Positions 15,494 through 23,259 of a stretch of 64,000 nucleotides of DNA are shown piece by piece. The DNA is from an uncultured Sphingomonas sp. GTDB lineage: Bacteria > Pseudomonadota > Alphaproteobacteria > Sphingomonadales > Sphingomonadaceae. The stretch spans positions 106,678-170,677 of the forward strand of contig NZ_CAMLDL010000004.1 of assembly GCF_946478955.1 (NCBI RefSeq), written 5' to 3'. Made by a program: the position numbers and the translations under genes. The notes below the pieces were generated by a model. It was not told where the DNA came from. It worked only from the letters and a program-made list of their open reading frames with translations, and ran no database searches. Each line of letters begins with the position of its first letter. The first letter of the stretch is position 1.

Positions 15494-16246
15494 TCAGGCC
15501 CTGAAGGCGGTGCTTAAGGGCTCCCGCACCACCGGATACCCCCGGTCTGCGGGTATGGTGACATGTTTTTCGCCGTCAAAATCTTCCACCCAGGGGATTA
15601 TGGTGTCCAGCGAATGGCGTCGGGCGTCGGCCTCTGCATCGCCCAAAGACGCGAACTGCGCCAACCGTTCCAGGTTGCGCTTTGTCGGGAAGATCGCGCT
15701 CGCGTCGCCGCTGGCAATGCGTTGCAACAGCACGCCAGGACTGTCCCATTCTGCCGCCACGCATTCACCGGGCTGGGGATTGGGCGCCCAATCACCGTCC
15801 GGCGCCTTGGCCAGATAGAAGATGGTGTCGAACTTTCGCGGCTGTTTGAACGCCGGCATCCAGCGCGCGAACGGAGTAAGTGCATCCAGGTCGAGTGACA
15901 GGCCGTGATCGGACATCAGGTCGCGGAACGGCGTACCGGCAAGAAGGTCCGACTGTAGGGCCAGGCCATGAGCAGAATTGCGGACGCCCATGATGCCCAC
16001 GGCGACGGCACTTTCTTCCAGCGTTTCGCGGATTGCGGTCACGCGCGCGGCCTGATCGGATCGGTTCAGCAGGTCTGCAATCTCATGATCGCCCTGATCG
16101 ACGCGGCCGCCGGGAAAAACCACCGCGCCTGCTGCAAACGCCATTTTTGATGATCTCTGCACGACAAGAATTTGCGGTTCCTGACCGCGCGGTGTGTCGC
16201 GCCAGGCGATCAGAGTGGCGGCAGGGATGGCAGCATCATCGGTCAT
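15494..16246 (-). CDS. Nudix hydrolase, NUDT7/NUDT19-like
   Basis: A 250-residue Nudix protein. The N-terminal strand is followed by FPGGRVDQGDHE and, about 20 residues later, TAIRETLEESAVAVG, the catalytic Nudix box split by an insertion. This is the arrangement of coenzyme A/acyl-CoA diphosphatases such as NUDT7 and NUDT19. FARWMPAFKQPRKFDTIFYLA is also typical of that group. No export signal. It probably cleaves CoA derivatives or nucleotide sugars; the substrate is not certain. It is convergent with the SWIB gene. Confidence 0.85.
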   Translation of the reverse strand: MTDDAAIPAATLIAWRDTPRGQEPQILVVQRSSKMAFAAGAVVFPGGRVDQGDHEIADLLNRSDQAARVTAIRETLEESAVAVGIMGVRNSAHGLALQSDLLAGTPFRDLMSDHGLSLDLDALTPFARWMPAFKQPRKFDTIFYLAKAPDGDWAPNPQPGECVAAEWDSPGVLLQRIASGDASAIFPTKRNLERLAQFASLGDAEADARRHSLDTIIPWVEDFDGEKHVTIPADRGYPVVREPLSTAFRA

Positions 16247-16273
16247 GTCCCAGACCTAGGCGCACCGCGGACA

Positions 16274-16311
16274 CAAAAAAAGAGGTCGGCAACCCGAAGG
16301 CGCCGACCTCT
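16274..16311 (-). terminator. Rho-independent terminator of the small lipoprotein gene
   Basis: On the minus strand AGAGGTCGGC and GCCGACCTCT (16302-16311 and 16281-16290) form a perfect 10-bp stem followed by seven T residues. Confidence 0.9.
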
Positions 16312-16349
16312 CCCGTTCCTCCCCCGAGAGGGATGAGGAAACTTGCGAA

Positions 16350-16619
16350 TTACATCGCGTTGACCTGGGCTGCGTTGACGTCCGAATCGTCGATCGCTTC
16401 TTCAGTCTGATCGGCCTTTTCCTTCAGCGCGTCAGCTTCGTTGTGGAGCGTGTCAGCAACCTGCTCGTTGGTGACATTGTCGGCCATCGCGTCAATGTTG
16501 TCAGCGGCGTTTTCCATGTTTTCCTGGACGTTTTCTGCCAGCGAATCATCGCCCTTGCCGCCGCAAGCGGCGAGAGCGAGAGCGGCAGCGCCGACCAGTG
16601 CGAAAGAAACCTTCTTCAT
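16350..16619 (-). CDS. Small acidic lipoprotein
   Basis: An 89-residue protein with a lipoprotein signal peptide (MKKVSFALVGAAALALAAC), so Cys19 should be lipidated. The mature part is a single acidic amphipathic helix, with repeats of the type ENVQENMENAADNIDAM and NEADALKEKADQTEEAI, like the helical-repeat small lipoproteins of sphingomonads. An earlier ATG at 16670 is in frame but would bury the signal peptide. A perfect EcfG promoter lies 64 bases upstream, so it is probably part of the general stress response. Function unknown. Confidence 0.82.
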   Translation of the reverse strand: MKKVSFALVGAAALALAACGGKGDDSLAENVQENMENAADNIDAMADNVTNEQVADTLHNEADALKEKADQTEEAIDDSDVNAAQVNAM

Positions 16620-16682
16620 TACATTTTCCCCTTTGTTTTCCCGTGCGTCGGCGTTGGATGTCTTCCGCACAATGGCCCCACT

Positions 16683-16708
16683 AACGCAACCACTGCCGCA
16701 ACGGTTCC
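16683..16708 (-). promoter_or_regulatory. EcfG-type promoter of the small lipoprotein
   Basis: On the minus strand GGAAC (16708-16704), exactly 17 bases, then CGTT (16686-16683): a perfect EcfG consensus. It faces the lipoprotein gene, with a leader of about 55 bases. Confidence 0.7.
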
Positions 16709-16761
16709 GTCCAGACGAAAGAATGTCAACGTCTTGCTGTTCCGCCGCAGGGGCCTTATCT

Positions 16762-17146
16762 TGGCCGGGCCAGGCAACTGGCTATGTCGGTAGAGTATTG
16801 GGTGGAATAGGCATTTCGGACCCGGGGGGCAGTACCCCGGCGCCTCCACCACCAGCAGCGGAGCAGAAATTGCGCTGTTGCTGATGGGGGCGAAACAGGA
16901 TCGACGAGTGCAATAAAGTCCCGGTTGCCGATCGGTATGAGACCACCGTGACGGCTCATTCACACAAGTGCCAACGATAACGAGGCTCTTGCTATTGCTG
17001 CGTAACTGAGGGCCTAACGGTCTAACGTTACAAAGACAAAAGCGCGGTCGGACCCCACCGGGCAACAGAAGGGGATTCCAGCGGCACGGGGAGGGCCGGG
17101 CAACAGAACCTCCCCACTTCATGCAACAATGTTTAGGCCCGGCCAA
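16762..17146 (+). ncRNA. ssrA: Two-piece (circularly permuted) alpha-type tmRNA
   Basis: The trans-translation RNA that rescues stalled ribosomes. Order in the gene: the acceptor piece comes first, ending CGCCTCC-A-CCA (16841-16851). A short intervening hairpin (16852-16885) follows, then the coding piece starting GGGGGCGAAACAGGATCGAC (16886). GGGGGCG pairs with CGCCTCC to form the seven-pair acceptor stem. The tag frame GCC AAC GAT ... TAA (16970-17005) encodes ANDNEALAIAA. The ends are joined by a perfect 11-bp helix (16762-16772 with 17136-17146). Two tandem hairpins (17053-17074 and about 17088-17115) carry the same 13-nt loop CCGGGCAACAGAA. This is the permuted form known from alphaproteobacteria. 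Boundaries are set by the long helix. Confidence 0.92.
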
Positions 17147-17279
17147 TCAAATGGTGTCGAGGGCCACGCTACAGAAGCTCCTCACCGTTCATATTCAGTT
17201 ACGTTGGTCGAACGCTCTCTTGCCCGTCAGGCAATCGAGGCGCAGGTTGCCGCGCACTTCTAAGGGGGAGTCGCTTCAT

Positions 17280-19325
17280 ATGAACAAGCCAATCCTGATG
17301 GCCGCCCTTCTGGCCGCCACCGCGCCAGTAGCCGCCTACGCCGCACCGATTACCGCCGACCAGTTGATGAAGCCGCCGGAGAGTGCGCGGCACTATACGA
17401 TCAGCTCATCGGGCGGAAACAGCGGCAACATCTGGAGCTGGACCCAGCCCGACGGAAAGATCGCGTATCGAATGTCGCTCAACCTGCGCGGCTGGAAGAC
17501 CGAGACGGATGAATTAATGGCCCTCGGTAGCGACGGCCGCCCGGTCAACATCGCGATCCGTGGTTTTACCGATCAAGGCGATGCGACGGAGAGTTTCAGC
17601 GTCGACGCCAATGGCACCGCGCACTGGAAAACCAGCGTTGACGAAGGAAGCGGTCCATTCGCGGGGAAGCGGTACAGTACCTATGGGGGGCCGTGGCTCG
17701 CCGGCGAGCAGGATATTAACGCACTGGTCGCCGCCGGCGATAAGGGCCTTGATCTTCTGCCAACTGGACATGCCGTCATCAAAATTGGCCCATCGCATGA
17801 CATTGATGGGCCCCAGGGCAAGAAGACTGTAAAACTCGCCTTCATCACTGGGTACGGCTTTTCACCGACGCCGGTGTGGCTAGACGAAAATAATCGCTAT
17901 TTCGGTACGGCCGGGATCATCTCGCTGCTTCCGGCAGGATATGAGGCGGCGGGCGCTGGTCTGAAGGCCATCCAGGACGCGGCAACGGCAGCAATGGTCA
18001 AGGAAGTCGCGCACCGTTTCCTGAGCGCGGAGAACCATAGCCCGACGCTGATCGACCATGTGAGAATATTCGATTCCATCGGCGGCAAATATGTCGCCAA
18101 TCAGGCGGTGCTGGTTTCAAACGGCAAGATTGCGGCCGTTGGCGCGGCCGGGTCGATCAAGGCACCAACCGGTACAACCGTCATCGACGGGACCGGCAAA
18201 ACATTGATGCCTGGCCTGTGGGATTCACATTTGCATGTGGGTGACGATTGGAACCTTCTGCAGAACCTCGCCACCGGCCTCGTCAATTATCGCAGCCCGG
18301 GTTCCGACATTGATGAAGCGCAAGGCATCATCAAGCGGCGCGTATCAGGCGACCTGCTGGCGCCGGACGGCAAAATCTCCGTCATCATTGACCGAAAAAA
18401 TCCGCTCGCGGCGCAAGGATCGCTGGCAGTGTCGAGCGAGAAGGAAGCGATCGCGGCCGTCGACAAAATCAAGGCGGCGGGCCTGTGGGGCGCGAAATTC
18501 TACACAAGCATGACGCCGACCTGGATTGCGCCGGCAGCCAAGGAAGCGCACCGGCTGGGTTTGCACGTCCACGGCCATGTCCCGGCAGGTATGCGCCCGC
18601 TCGACGCGGTTCGGGCGGGATATGACGAAGTCACCCACATCAATTTCATCATGATGCAGGCAATGCCGCAGGATGTTGTCGACAAGGCGAATACGGCGGC
18701 GCGCCTGGAAGGGCCCGCCAAATATGGCAAGGACGTCGATCTGGATTCTCCGGCCATGAAGGCGTTTTACGCGGAGTTGGCAAAGCGCAAGACCATCGTC
18801 GACCCGACGCTGGTGGTTTGGGAGGCGCTAATGACATCGGATGGAAGTGCGATTCCGCCGTCATATGCTCCGTTTGCCGACGCGGCGCCACCGTCGGTTG
18901 TTCGCGGCTGGAAGATCAGCGGCTATCCCCTGTTTGGTGATCTGACCCGCGAAGACTTCCGCAAGAGCTTTGCGAAGATGGCCGACCTTGTCGGCCGGCT
19001 GCACAAAGCGGGTGTCCGCGTTGTTGCCGGGACGGATGGCTATGGCCTCGAGCTGGTTCGCGAGCTGGAACTTTACCAGAAGGCCGGTCTCACCAATGCG
19101 GAGGCCATTCAAACCGCGACGATCATCCCGGCCCGGATGACCGGGATGGACAAGACCACCGGATCTATCACGCGCGGCAAGGATGCTGACATGATCCTGG
19201 TGGACGGCGATGTCTCGAACGACATGGGCGCACTGCGCCGCATCGTTACGGTGTTCAACGATGGTTATCGGTTGGACGCGGAAGCACTGCGCGAGGCGAG
19301 TGGCCTGAACGGCATGCCAAAGTAG
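17280..19325 (+). CDS. Exported metal-dependent amidohydrolase
   Basis: A 681-residue protein with a Sec signal peptide (core about residues 6-18, then AYAAP). An N-terminal domain of about 300 residues without catalytic motifs precedes an amidohydrolase domain. That domain has MPGLWDSHLHVG (HxH metal ligands), a later VHGHVPAG and DEVTHIN supplying histidines, and GTDGYG supplying the final Asp; it ends GSITRGKDADMILVDGD, the standard closing of imidazolonepropionase/prolidase-like enzymes. It likely hydrolyses peptides or cyclic amides in the periplasm. AAGGGGGAG before ATG 17280 and the signal peptide fix the start; an earlier in-frame ATG lies inside the tmRNA. Confidence 0.88.
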   Translation: MNKPILMAALLAATAPVAAYAAPITADQLMKPPESARHYTISSSGGNSGNIWSWTQPDGKIAYRMSLNLRGWKTETDELMALGSDGRPVNIAIRGFTDQGDATESFSVDANGTAHWKTSVDEGSGPFAGKRYSTYGGPWLAGEQDINALVAAGDKGLDLLPTGHAVIKIGPSHDIDGPQGKKTVKLAFITGYGFSPTPVWLDENNRYFGTAGIISLLPAGYEAAGAGLKAIQDAATAAMVKEVAHRFLSAENHSPTLIDHVRIFDSIGGKYVANQAVLVSNGKIAAVGAAGSIKAPTGTTVIDGTGKTLMPGLWDSHLHVGDDWNLLQNLATGLVNYRSPGSDIDEAQGIIKRRVSGDLLAPDGKISVIIDRKNPLAAQGSLAVSSEKEAIAAVDKIKAAGLWGAKFYTSMTPTWIAPAAKEAHRLGLHVHGHVPAGMRPLDAVRAGYDEVTHINFIMMQAMPQDVVDKANTAARLEGPAKYGKDVDLDSPAMKAFYAELAKRKTIVDPTLVVWEALMTSDGSAIPPSYAPFADAAPPSVVRGWKISGYPLFGDLTREDFRKSFAKMADLVGRLHKAGVRVVAGTDGYGLELVRELELYQKAGLTNAEAIQTATIIPARMTGMDKTTGSITRGKDADMILVDGDVSNDMGALRRIVTVFNDGYRLDAEALREASGLNGMPK

Positions 19326-19333
19326 GCGCGCAC

Positions 19334-19364
19334 GAAAAAGGGGTGGCGCGGCGCACCACCCCTT
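19334..19364 (-). terminator. Terminator of mscL
   Basis: AAGGGGTGG (19339-19347) pairs with CCACCCCTT (19356-19364). On the minus strand the stem is followed by TTTTC, so it ends the mscL transcript. It may also stop the convergent amidohydrolase. Confidence 0.8.
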
Positions 19365-19382
19365 CCTCGCTAATAACAACGA

Positions 19383-19805
19383 TTATTTCTTCTTCAGCGA
19401 GTCGCGGATTTCGGTCAACAGTTCGACTTCGGTCGGACCGGCCGGGGCCTCGTCCTTCTTCGGCATCAGTTTGTTGGCCTGACGGACCAGCAGGAAGATG
19501 ACGAATGCCATGATCAGGAAGTTGATGACCTGGGTCAGGAATTCGCCCCAGCCGAGCATCGCGACGCCTGCGGCTTTCAAGTCGGCATATTTGGCCGCGT
19601 CGCCCTTGAAGTCCGCCGGGATGGCGCCAAGGCGCACGAAATGGCTGGAGAAATCGATGCCGCCGAAGATCCAGCCGATAATCGGCATGATAATATCTTC
19701 GGTCAGGCTAGTGACGATCTTCCCGAACGCCGCGCCGATGATCACGGCGACGGCAAGGTCAAGCACATTGCCCTTGGCGATGAACTCCTTGAATTCACTC
19801 AACAT
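19383..19805 (-). CDS. mscL: Large-conductance mechanosensitive channel MscL
   Basis: A 140-residue homopentameric inner-membrane channel that opens on hypo-osmotic shock. It opens with the amphipathic MLSEFKEFIAKGNVLDLA, then TM1 with AVAVIIGAAFGKIVTSL, a periplasmic loop, TM2 FLTQVINFLIMAFVIFLLVRQ and the C-terminal helical bundle EVELLTEIRDSLKK. Length and all landmarks match MscL. It lies 15 bases downstream of the exported RidA gene on the same strand and is probably cotranscribed with it. Confidence 0.97.
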   Translation of the reverse strand: MLSEFKEFIAKGNVLDLAVAVIIGAAFGKIVTSLTEDIIMPIIGWIFGGIDFSSHFVRLGAIPADFKGDAAKYADLKAAGVAMLGWGEFLTQVINFLIMAFVIFLLVRQANKLMPKKDEAPAGPTEVELLTEIRDSLKKK

Positions 19806-19820
19806 ATATAGTCTCCCCGA

Positions 19821-20267
19821 TTATTGTTTCTTATCGTGTGATGCATGAGGGTCATGAGCCATACACTCGACCTCGACCTGGGCACCCATGGCAAGACCGT
19901 TGGCGCCCAGCGCACTACGCGCCGGAAATTTCCCGGATGGGAAATAGGTGACATAGACGCTGTTGAAATCCTGCCATTTCGACATGTCAGCCAGGAACAC
20001 CCGGCATTGCACGACATCGGCGAAGGTCAGCCCATTGGCAGACAGCGTGGTGGCGATATTGTCCATCGTCTGTCTGGCTTCCGCGGTCATTCCGCCGGGC
20101 ACCAATTCGGCTGTTCCCGGCTTCCGCCCGATCTCGCCCGACAGATAGACCATGTCATGCACCCGAACGGCGGGTGAAAAGGGCAGGCGAGGCGCCGAAA
20201 CAGGCTGCGCGGCCATAGCAAGCAAGGCTCCAATCAACAGCACGCAATTCCCTTCTTGCGACGTCAT
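19821..20267 (-). CDS. RidA/YjgF-family protein with an export-like N-terminus
   Basis: A 148-residue member of the RidA family, which hydrolyses reactive enamines/imines made by PLP enzymes. The trimer core is present: VRVHDMVYLSGEIG, then DFNSVYVTYF and FPARSALGANGLAMGAQVEVE, whose Arg binds substrate carboxylate and whose final Glu is the usual catalytic position. Unlike canonical RidA (about 128 residues) it begins with a hydrophobic stretch, CVLLIGALLAMAAQPVSA, that looks like a signal peptide. This suggests a periplasmic form. It precedes mscL in an operon. Confidence 0.85.
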   Translation of the reverse strand: MTSQEGNCVLLIGALLAMAAQPVSAPRLPFSPAVRVHDMVYLSGEIGRKPGTAELVPGGMTAEARQTMDNIATTLSANGLTFADVVQCRVFLADMSKWQDFNSVYVTYFPSGKFPARSALGANGLAMGAQVEVECMAHDPHASHDKKQ

Positions 20268-20365
20268 GACGGCAACAATTACTGTAAACGATTGCGAGAC
20301 GATTGAAAGGGCGCCCTGACCGCCCTACCTTCCCGCCCACTCCAGTTACCCAATAGAGGGGACGA

Positions 20366-20965
20366 ATGATGAATCGACTGCGTCTTGCCCTGTTTGCACC
20401 CGTTGCCGCGATGAGCCTGGCGAGCTGCGGCCTCAATAGCGTTCCCACCGAAGAGGAAAAGGTTAACGCCGCCTGGGGTAACGTCCAGAGCGAATATCAG
20501 CGTCGTAGTGACCTCATTCCCAACCTCGTGGAAACGGTGAAGGGCTATGCCAAGCAGGAAAGCACTGTCCTCATCCAGGTGACGCAGGCCCGTGCCAACG
20601 CCAACAAGGTCACGCTGAGCCCGGACGACCTTAGCGATCCCGCGAAGGTCCGCGCCTATAATGACGCACAAAATCAACTGACGCAGGCGATCATCCCGCT
20701 GCAACGGCTGCAGGAAGCCTATCCTGACCTGAAATCGAATACGAATTTCCTGGCGCTGCAATCGCAGATTGAAGGCACCGAAAACAGCATCCTGGTCGCG
20801 CGGCGCGATTATAACGACGCGGTGCGTGAGTATAATACGACAATCCGTACCTTCCCCGACGCGATTGGTGCCAAGATCTTCTATGGCGCAAAGCCGAAGG
20901 TGCCGTTCGAAGCGGCGGCTGGCAGCGACGCCGCGCCTAAGGTCGATTTCAATACGGCGGGGTAA
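20366..20965 (+). CDS. LemA-family lipoprotein
   Basis: A 199-residue LemA protein. The signal peptide ends in the lipobox LASC (Cys about 21-22). The helical-bundle core has the family hallmarks EEKVNAAWGNVQSEYQRR, SDLIPNLVETVKGYA and FPDAIGAKIFYGAKP. It is first in an operon with two TPM-domain genes and a Nudix gene (spacings 4, -7 and -4 bases). LemA-TPM clusters are widespread, but their role at the envelope is poorly defined; photosystem-repair TPM proteins give only a loose parallel. GAGGGGACGA precedes the ATG. Confidence 0.92.
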   Translation: MMNRLRLALFAPVAAMSLASCGLNSVPTEEEKVNAAWGNVQSEYQRRSDLIPNLVETVKGYAKQESTVLIQVTQARANANKVTLSPDDLSDPAKVRAYNDAQNQLTQAIIPLQRLQEAYPDLKSNTNFLALQSQIEGTENSILVARRDYNDAVREYNTTIRTFPDAIGAKIFYGAKPKVPFEAAAGSDAAPKVDFNTAG

Positions 20966-20969
20966 GCCC

Positions 20970-21956
20970 ATGAAACGGACCCTTGCGGTCCTGGCGATTG
21001 TCGGGGCGCTGCTATCCAGCGCCCCGCTGTCCGCGCAAGCCAAACCCGATTGGAGCAAGCTGCCGGCCAATACGGCCGCGCCTGCAACGAACGCACCGGC
21101 GCCGGCGAATGATCCGGGCGCCGCGAATGTGGCGGCAAATGATACTGCGGCGGCCCGGCCCAAGGTCGCACCCGCCCCGCAGAAACCCGCCGTTCAGGAA
21201 GCACCGACCGACCTAAATTTTCCGAAGTTGAGCGGCCGTGTAGTCGATCAGGCGCGACTGTTGTCGGCGGCGCAGGTTGCCGATTTGACCAGCAAATCAG
21301 CGGCCCTGGAAGCTGCGACCGGGCGGCAGTTTGTGGTCGCGACGGTCGACAGCCTCAACGGCCATACGATCGAGGATTATGGCTATCAGCTTGGCCGGGT
21401 CTGGGGCATTGGTCAGGAAAAGCAGGACGACGGCGTCATCCTTCTCGTCGCACCGAACCAGCGCAAGGTACGGATCGAGACCGGATATGGCGCACGCGTG
21501 TTCCTGACGGACGCGGTGTCGAGCGTTATCATCAATCAGAATATCCTTCCCGCGTTTCGCAACGGCGACATGGGCGGCGGTATCGTTGCGGGCGCCGACC
21601 AGATCATCAACCTGATGCAGATGTCGCCGGAGGACGCCGCCCGTTATGCGCAGCAGGCGGCCGCGGCGCAGCAGAAGCGGCAGAATAGCGACGACGTCGG
21701 TTTCCTGCCGGTCATATTCTGGATGTTCATCATCCTGTTCGTCATTTTCCCGATTGTCCGAAGCGTGCTGGGCGGCGGGCGCAAATATCGGCGCCGCGGC
21801 GGCGGTCACGCCGGTCCCATCATCCTGTGGGGACCGGGCGATAGCGGCTCTGGATGGAGCAGTGGCTCCGGCTGGGGCGGCGGCAGCAGCGATTTCGGCG
21901 GCTTTTCGGGCGGCGGCGGATCATTTGGCGGCGGGGGGGCATCCGGATCATGGTGA
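20970..21956 (+). CDS. TPM-domain exported membrane protein (YgcG-like)
   Basis: A 328-residue protein: signal peptide (residues 1-24), a Pro/Ala-rich linker to about residue 80, then a TPM phosphatase-like domain (SGRVVDQARLLSAAQ, then EDYGYQLGRVWGIGQ and DDGVILLVAPNQRKVRIETGYG). A single transmembrane helix (VIFWMFIILFVIFPIVRSV) follows, and then a long Gly/Ser-rich tail ending SFGGGGASGSW. The glycine-rich tail after the helix is the YgcG pattern. ATG 20970 comes four bases after the lemA stop, and the last codons overlap the next gene by seven bases. Confidence 0.9.
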   Translation: MKRTLAVLAIVGALLSSAPLSAQAKPDWSKLPANTAAPATNAPAPANDPGAANVAANDTAAARPKVAPAPQKPAVQEAPTDLNFPKLSGRVVDQARLLSAAQVADLTSKSAALEAATGRQFVVATVDSLNGHTIEDYGYQLGRVWGIGQEKQDDGVILLVAPNQRKVRIETGYGARVFLTDAVSSVIINQNILPAFRNGDMGGGIVAGADQIINLMQMSPEDAARYAQQAAAAQQKRQNSDDVGFLPVIFWMFIILFVIFPIVRSVLGGGRKYRRRGGGHAGPIILWGPGDSGSGWSSGSGWGGGSSDFGGFSGGGGSFGGGGASGSW

Positions 21957-22627
21957 CGCTGTTGTCCCAAGCCGATCATGAAAAAGTCAGCAAAGCGATT
22001 GCCGCGGCGGAAGCCAAGAGCGACGGCGAAATTCTTGCCGTCGTAACCGAACAAAGTGACCCCTATCACGATGTCGCGCTGCATTGGGCGGTTCTGGTCC
22101 TGATCGCGGTGCTTGCCTGGTTCGCGGCATTTCCCTGGCTTCTGGAAAGCTATTTCCAGGTCTTTTTCGGTGGGTGGCGTCCGCAGCCCACGCTGGGGCA
22201 ACTGTTGACCCTGCTGATGGTGGTCGCGGTGCTTAAGTTCACCGTGTCGCTGCTAATCCTGCGGTGGCGGCGGCTGCGCATCTGGTTGACGCCGCCGCGC
22301 ACCAAGCAGCGGCGTGTTCGGCGCCGCGCCGTGTCGCTGTTCAAGACCGCAACCGAAGCGCGAACGGTGGGGCGGACCGGCGTGCTGATATACCTGTCGA
22401 TCCTGGAGCGGCGGACGGAGATCGTTGCCGACAAGGCAATCCATGATGTCGTGCCTGAAGATCAGTGGGGCGATGCAATGGCCGCGATGCTTGCCGATGT
22501 TGCGCAAGATCGACCCGCGGACGGTATCGTCGCGGCGATCGATAAGGTCGGGGCGATCCTGGCCGATCATTTCCCGAAGACCGCTGCCGACACCAACGAA
22601 ATCCCCGACAAGCTGATCGAGCTGTGA
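21950..22627 (+). CDS. TPM-domain membrane protein, second copy
   Basis: A 225-residue protein. It opens directly with a TPM N-terminal motif (LLSQADHEKVSKAIAAAE, then KSDGEILAVVTEQSD) and has two membrane segments (about residues 46-66 and 84-106) inserted in the domain. It then resumes the TPM core (AVSLFKTATEARTVGRTGVLIYLS, VADKAIHDVVPEDQWGDAM). No signal peptide. Its ATG lies in the last codons of the preceding TPM gene, and its TGA overlaps the GTG of the Nudix gene, so the cluster is translated as a chain. It probably acts with LemA and the first TPM protein at the inner membrane. Confidence 0.88.
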   Translation: MVTLLSQADHEKVSKAIAAAEAKSDGEILAVVTEQSDPYHDVALHWAVLVLIAVLAWFAAFPWLLESYFQVFFGGWRPQPTLGQLLTLLMVVAVLKFTVSLLILRWRRLRIWLTPPRTKQRRVRRRAVSLFKTATEARTVGRTGVLIYLSILERRTEIVADKAIHDVVPEDQWGDAMAAMLADVAQDRPADGIVAAIDKVGAILADHFPKTAADTNEIPDKLIEL

Positions 22628-23157
22628 GTCATCGCGACGAGGATGAGCCGCTCGAAACCGTTTGGACGGGACGATTCATTACGACCTTGAAGAAGGGACG
22701 GTGGGAGTATGTCGCTCGGTCCCGCGGGATCAGGGCTGCAGTTATACTTGCCGATGTTGGCGACCATTGGGTGCTGGTTGAACAATATCGCGTGCCGCTC
22801 GGCCGCAACTGCCTGGAGCTTCCGGCTGGCCTTATCGGGGACGATGACGGCGGGGACGACGATACGGTGGAAAGCGCCGCCGCCCGCGAGTTGATCGAAG
22901 AGACTGGCTACCGGCCCGGCAATGTCGAGCTCATTGGCGAATTTTATTCGTCGCCCGGCATGGTGAGCGAGAGCTTTGCGCTTGTCCGCGCCCGCGACCT
23001 TGTAAAGGTCGGGGATGGCGGAGGCGTGGCAGACGAGGAAATCGTTACGCATCTCGTGCCCAAGAAGGAGGTGGCGGCGTTCGTTGCGGACCGCCGTTCG
23101 CAAGGTGTAGCGGTGGACGTTCGGCTTCTGCTGCTTTTGGCGCCGACCATTTTATAG
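22624..23157 (+). CDS. Nudix hydrolase, ADP-ribose diphosphatase-like
   Basis: A 177-residue Nudix protein. The core is VLVEQYRVPLGRNCLELPAGL, then ESAARELIEETGY (the REXXEEXG box) and EFYSSPGMVSESFALVRA, the signature of ADP-ribose/NDP-sugar diphosphatases. The box has an unusual acidic insertion (GDDDGGDDDTVE) between the glycine and the RE helix, two or so residues longer than normal. The GTG start overlaps the stop of the TPM gene, tying it to the lemA-TPM operon. It likely acts in housecleaning of nucleotide sugars. Confidence 0.87.
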   Translation: MSHRDEDEPLETVWTGRFITTLKKGRWEYVARSRGIRAAVILADVGDHWVLVEQYRVPLGRNCLELPAGLIGDDDGGDDDTVESAAARELIEETGYRPGNVELIGEFYSSPGMVSESFALVRARDLVKVGDGGGVADEEIVTHLVPKKEVAAFVADRRSQGVAVDVRLLLLLAPTIL

Positions 23158-23259
23158 GCGGCCGTTCGTAGAGAGAGGCTGTGCGTTCGTCGGGCCCTTG
23201 CCCATTTATCTGGCAACGCCACTATGCTCCGCTGCCAATAGGATTGGGTTCAGGGAGAT

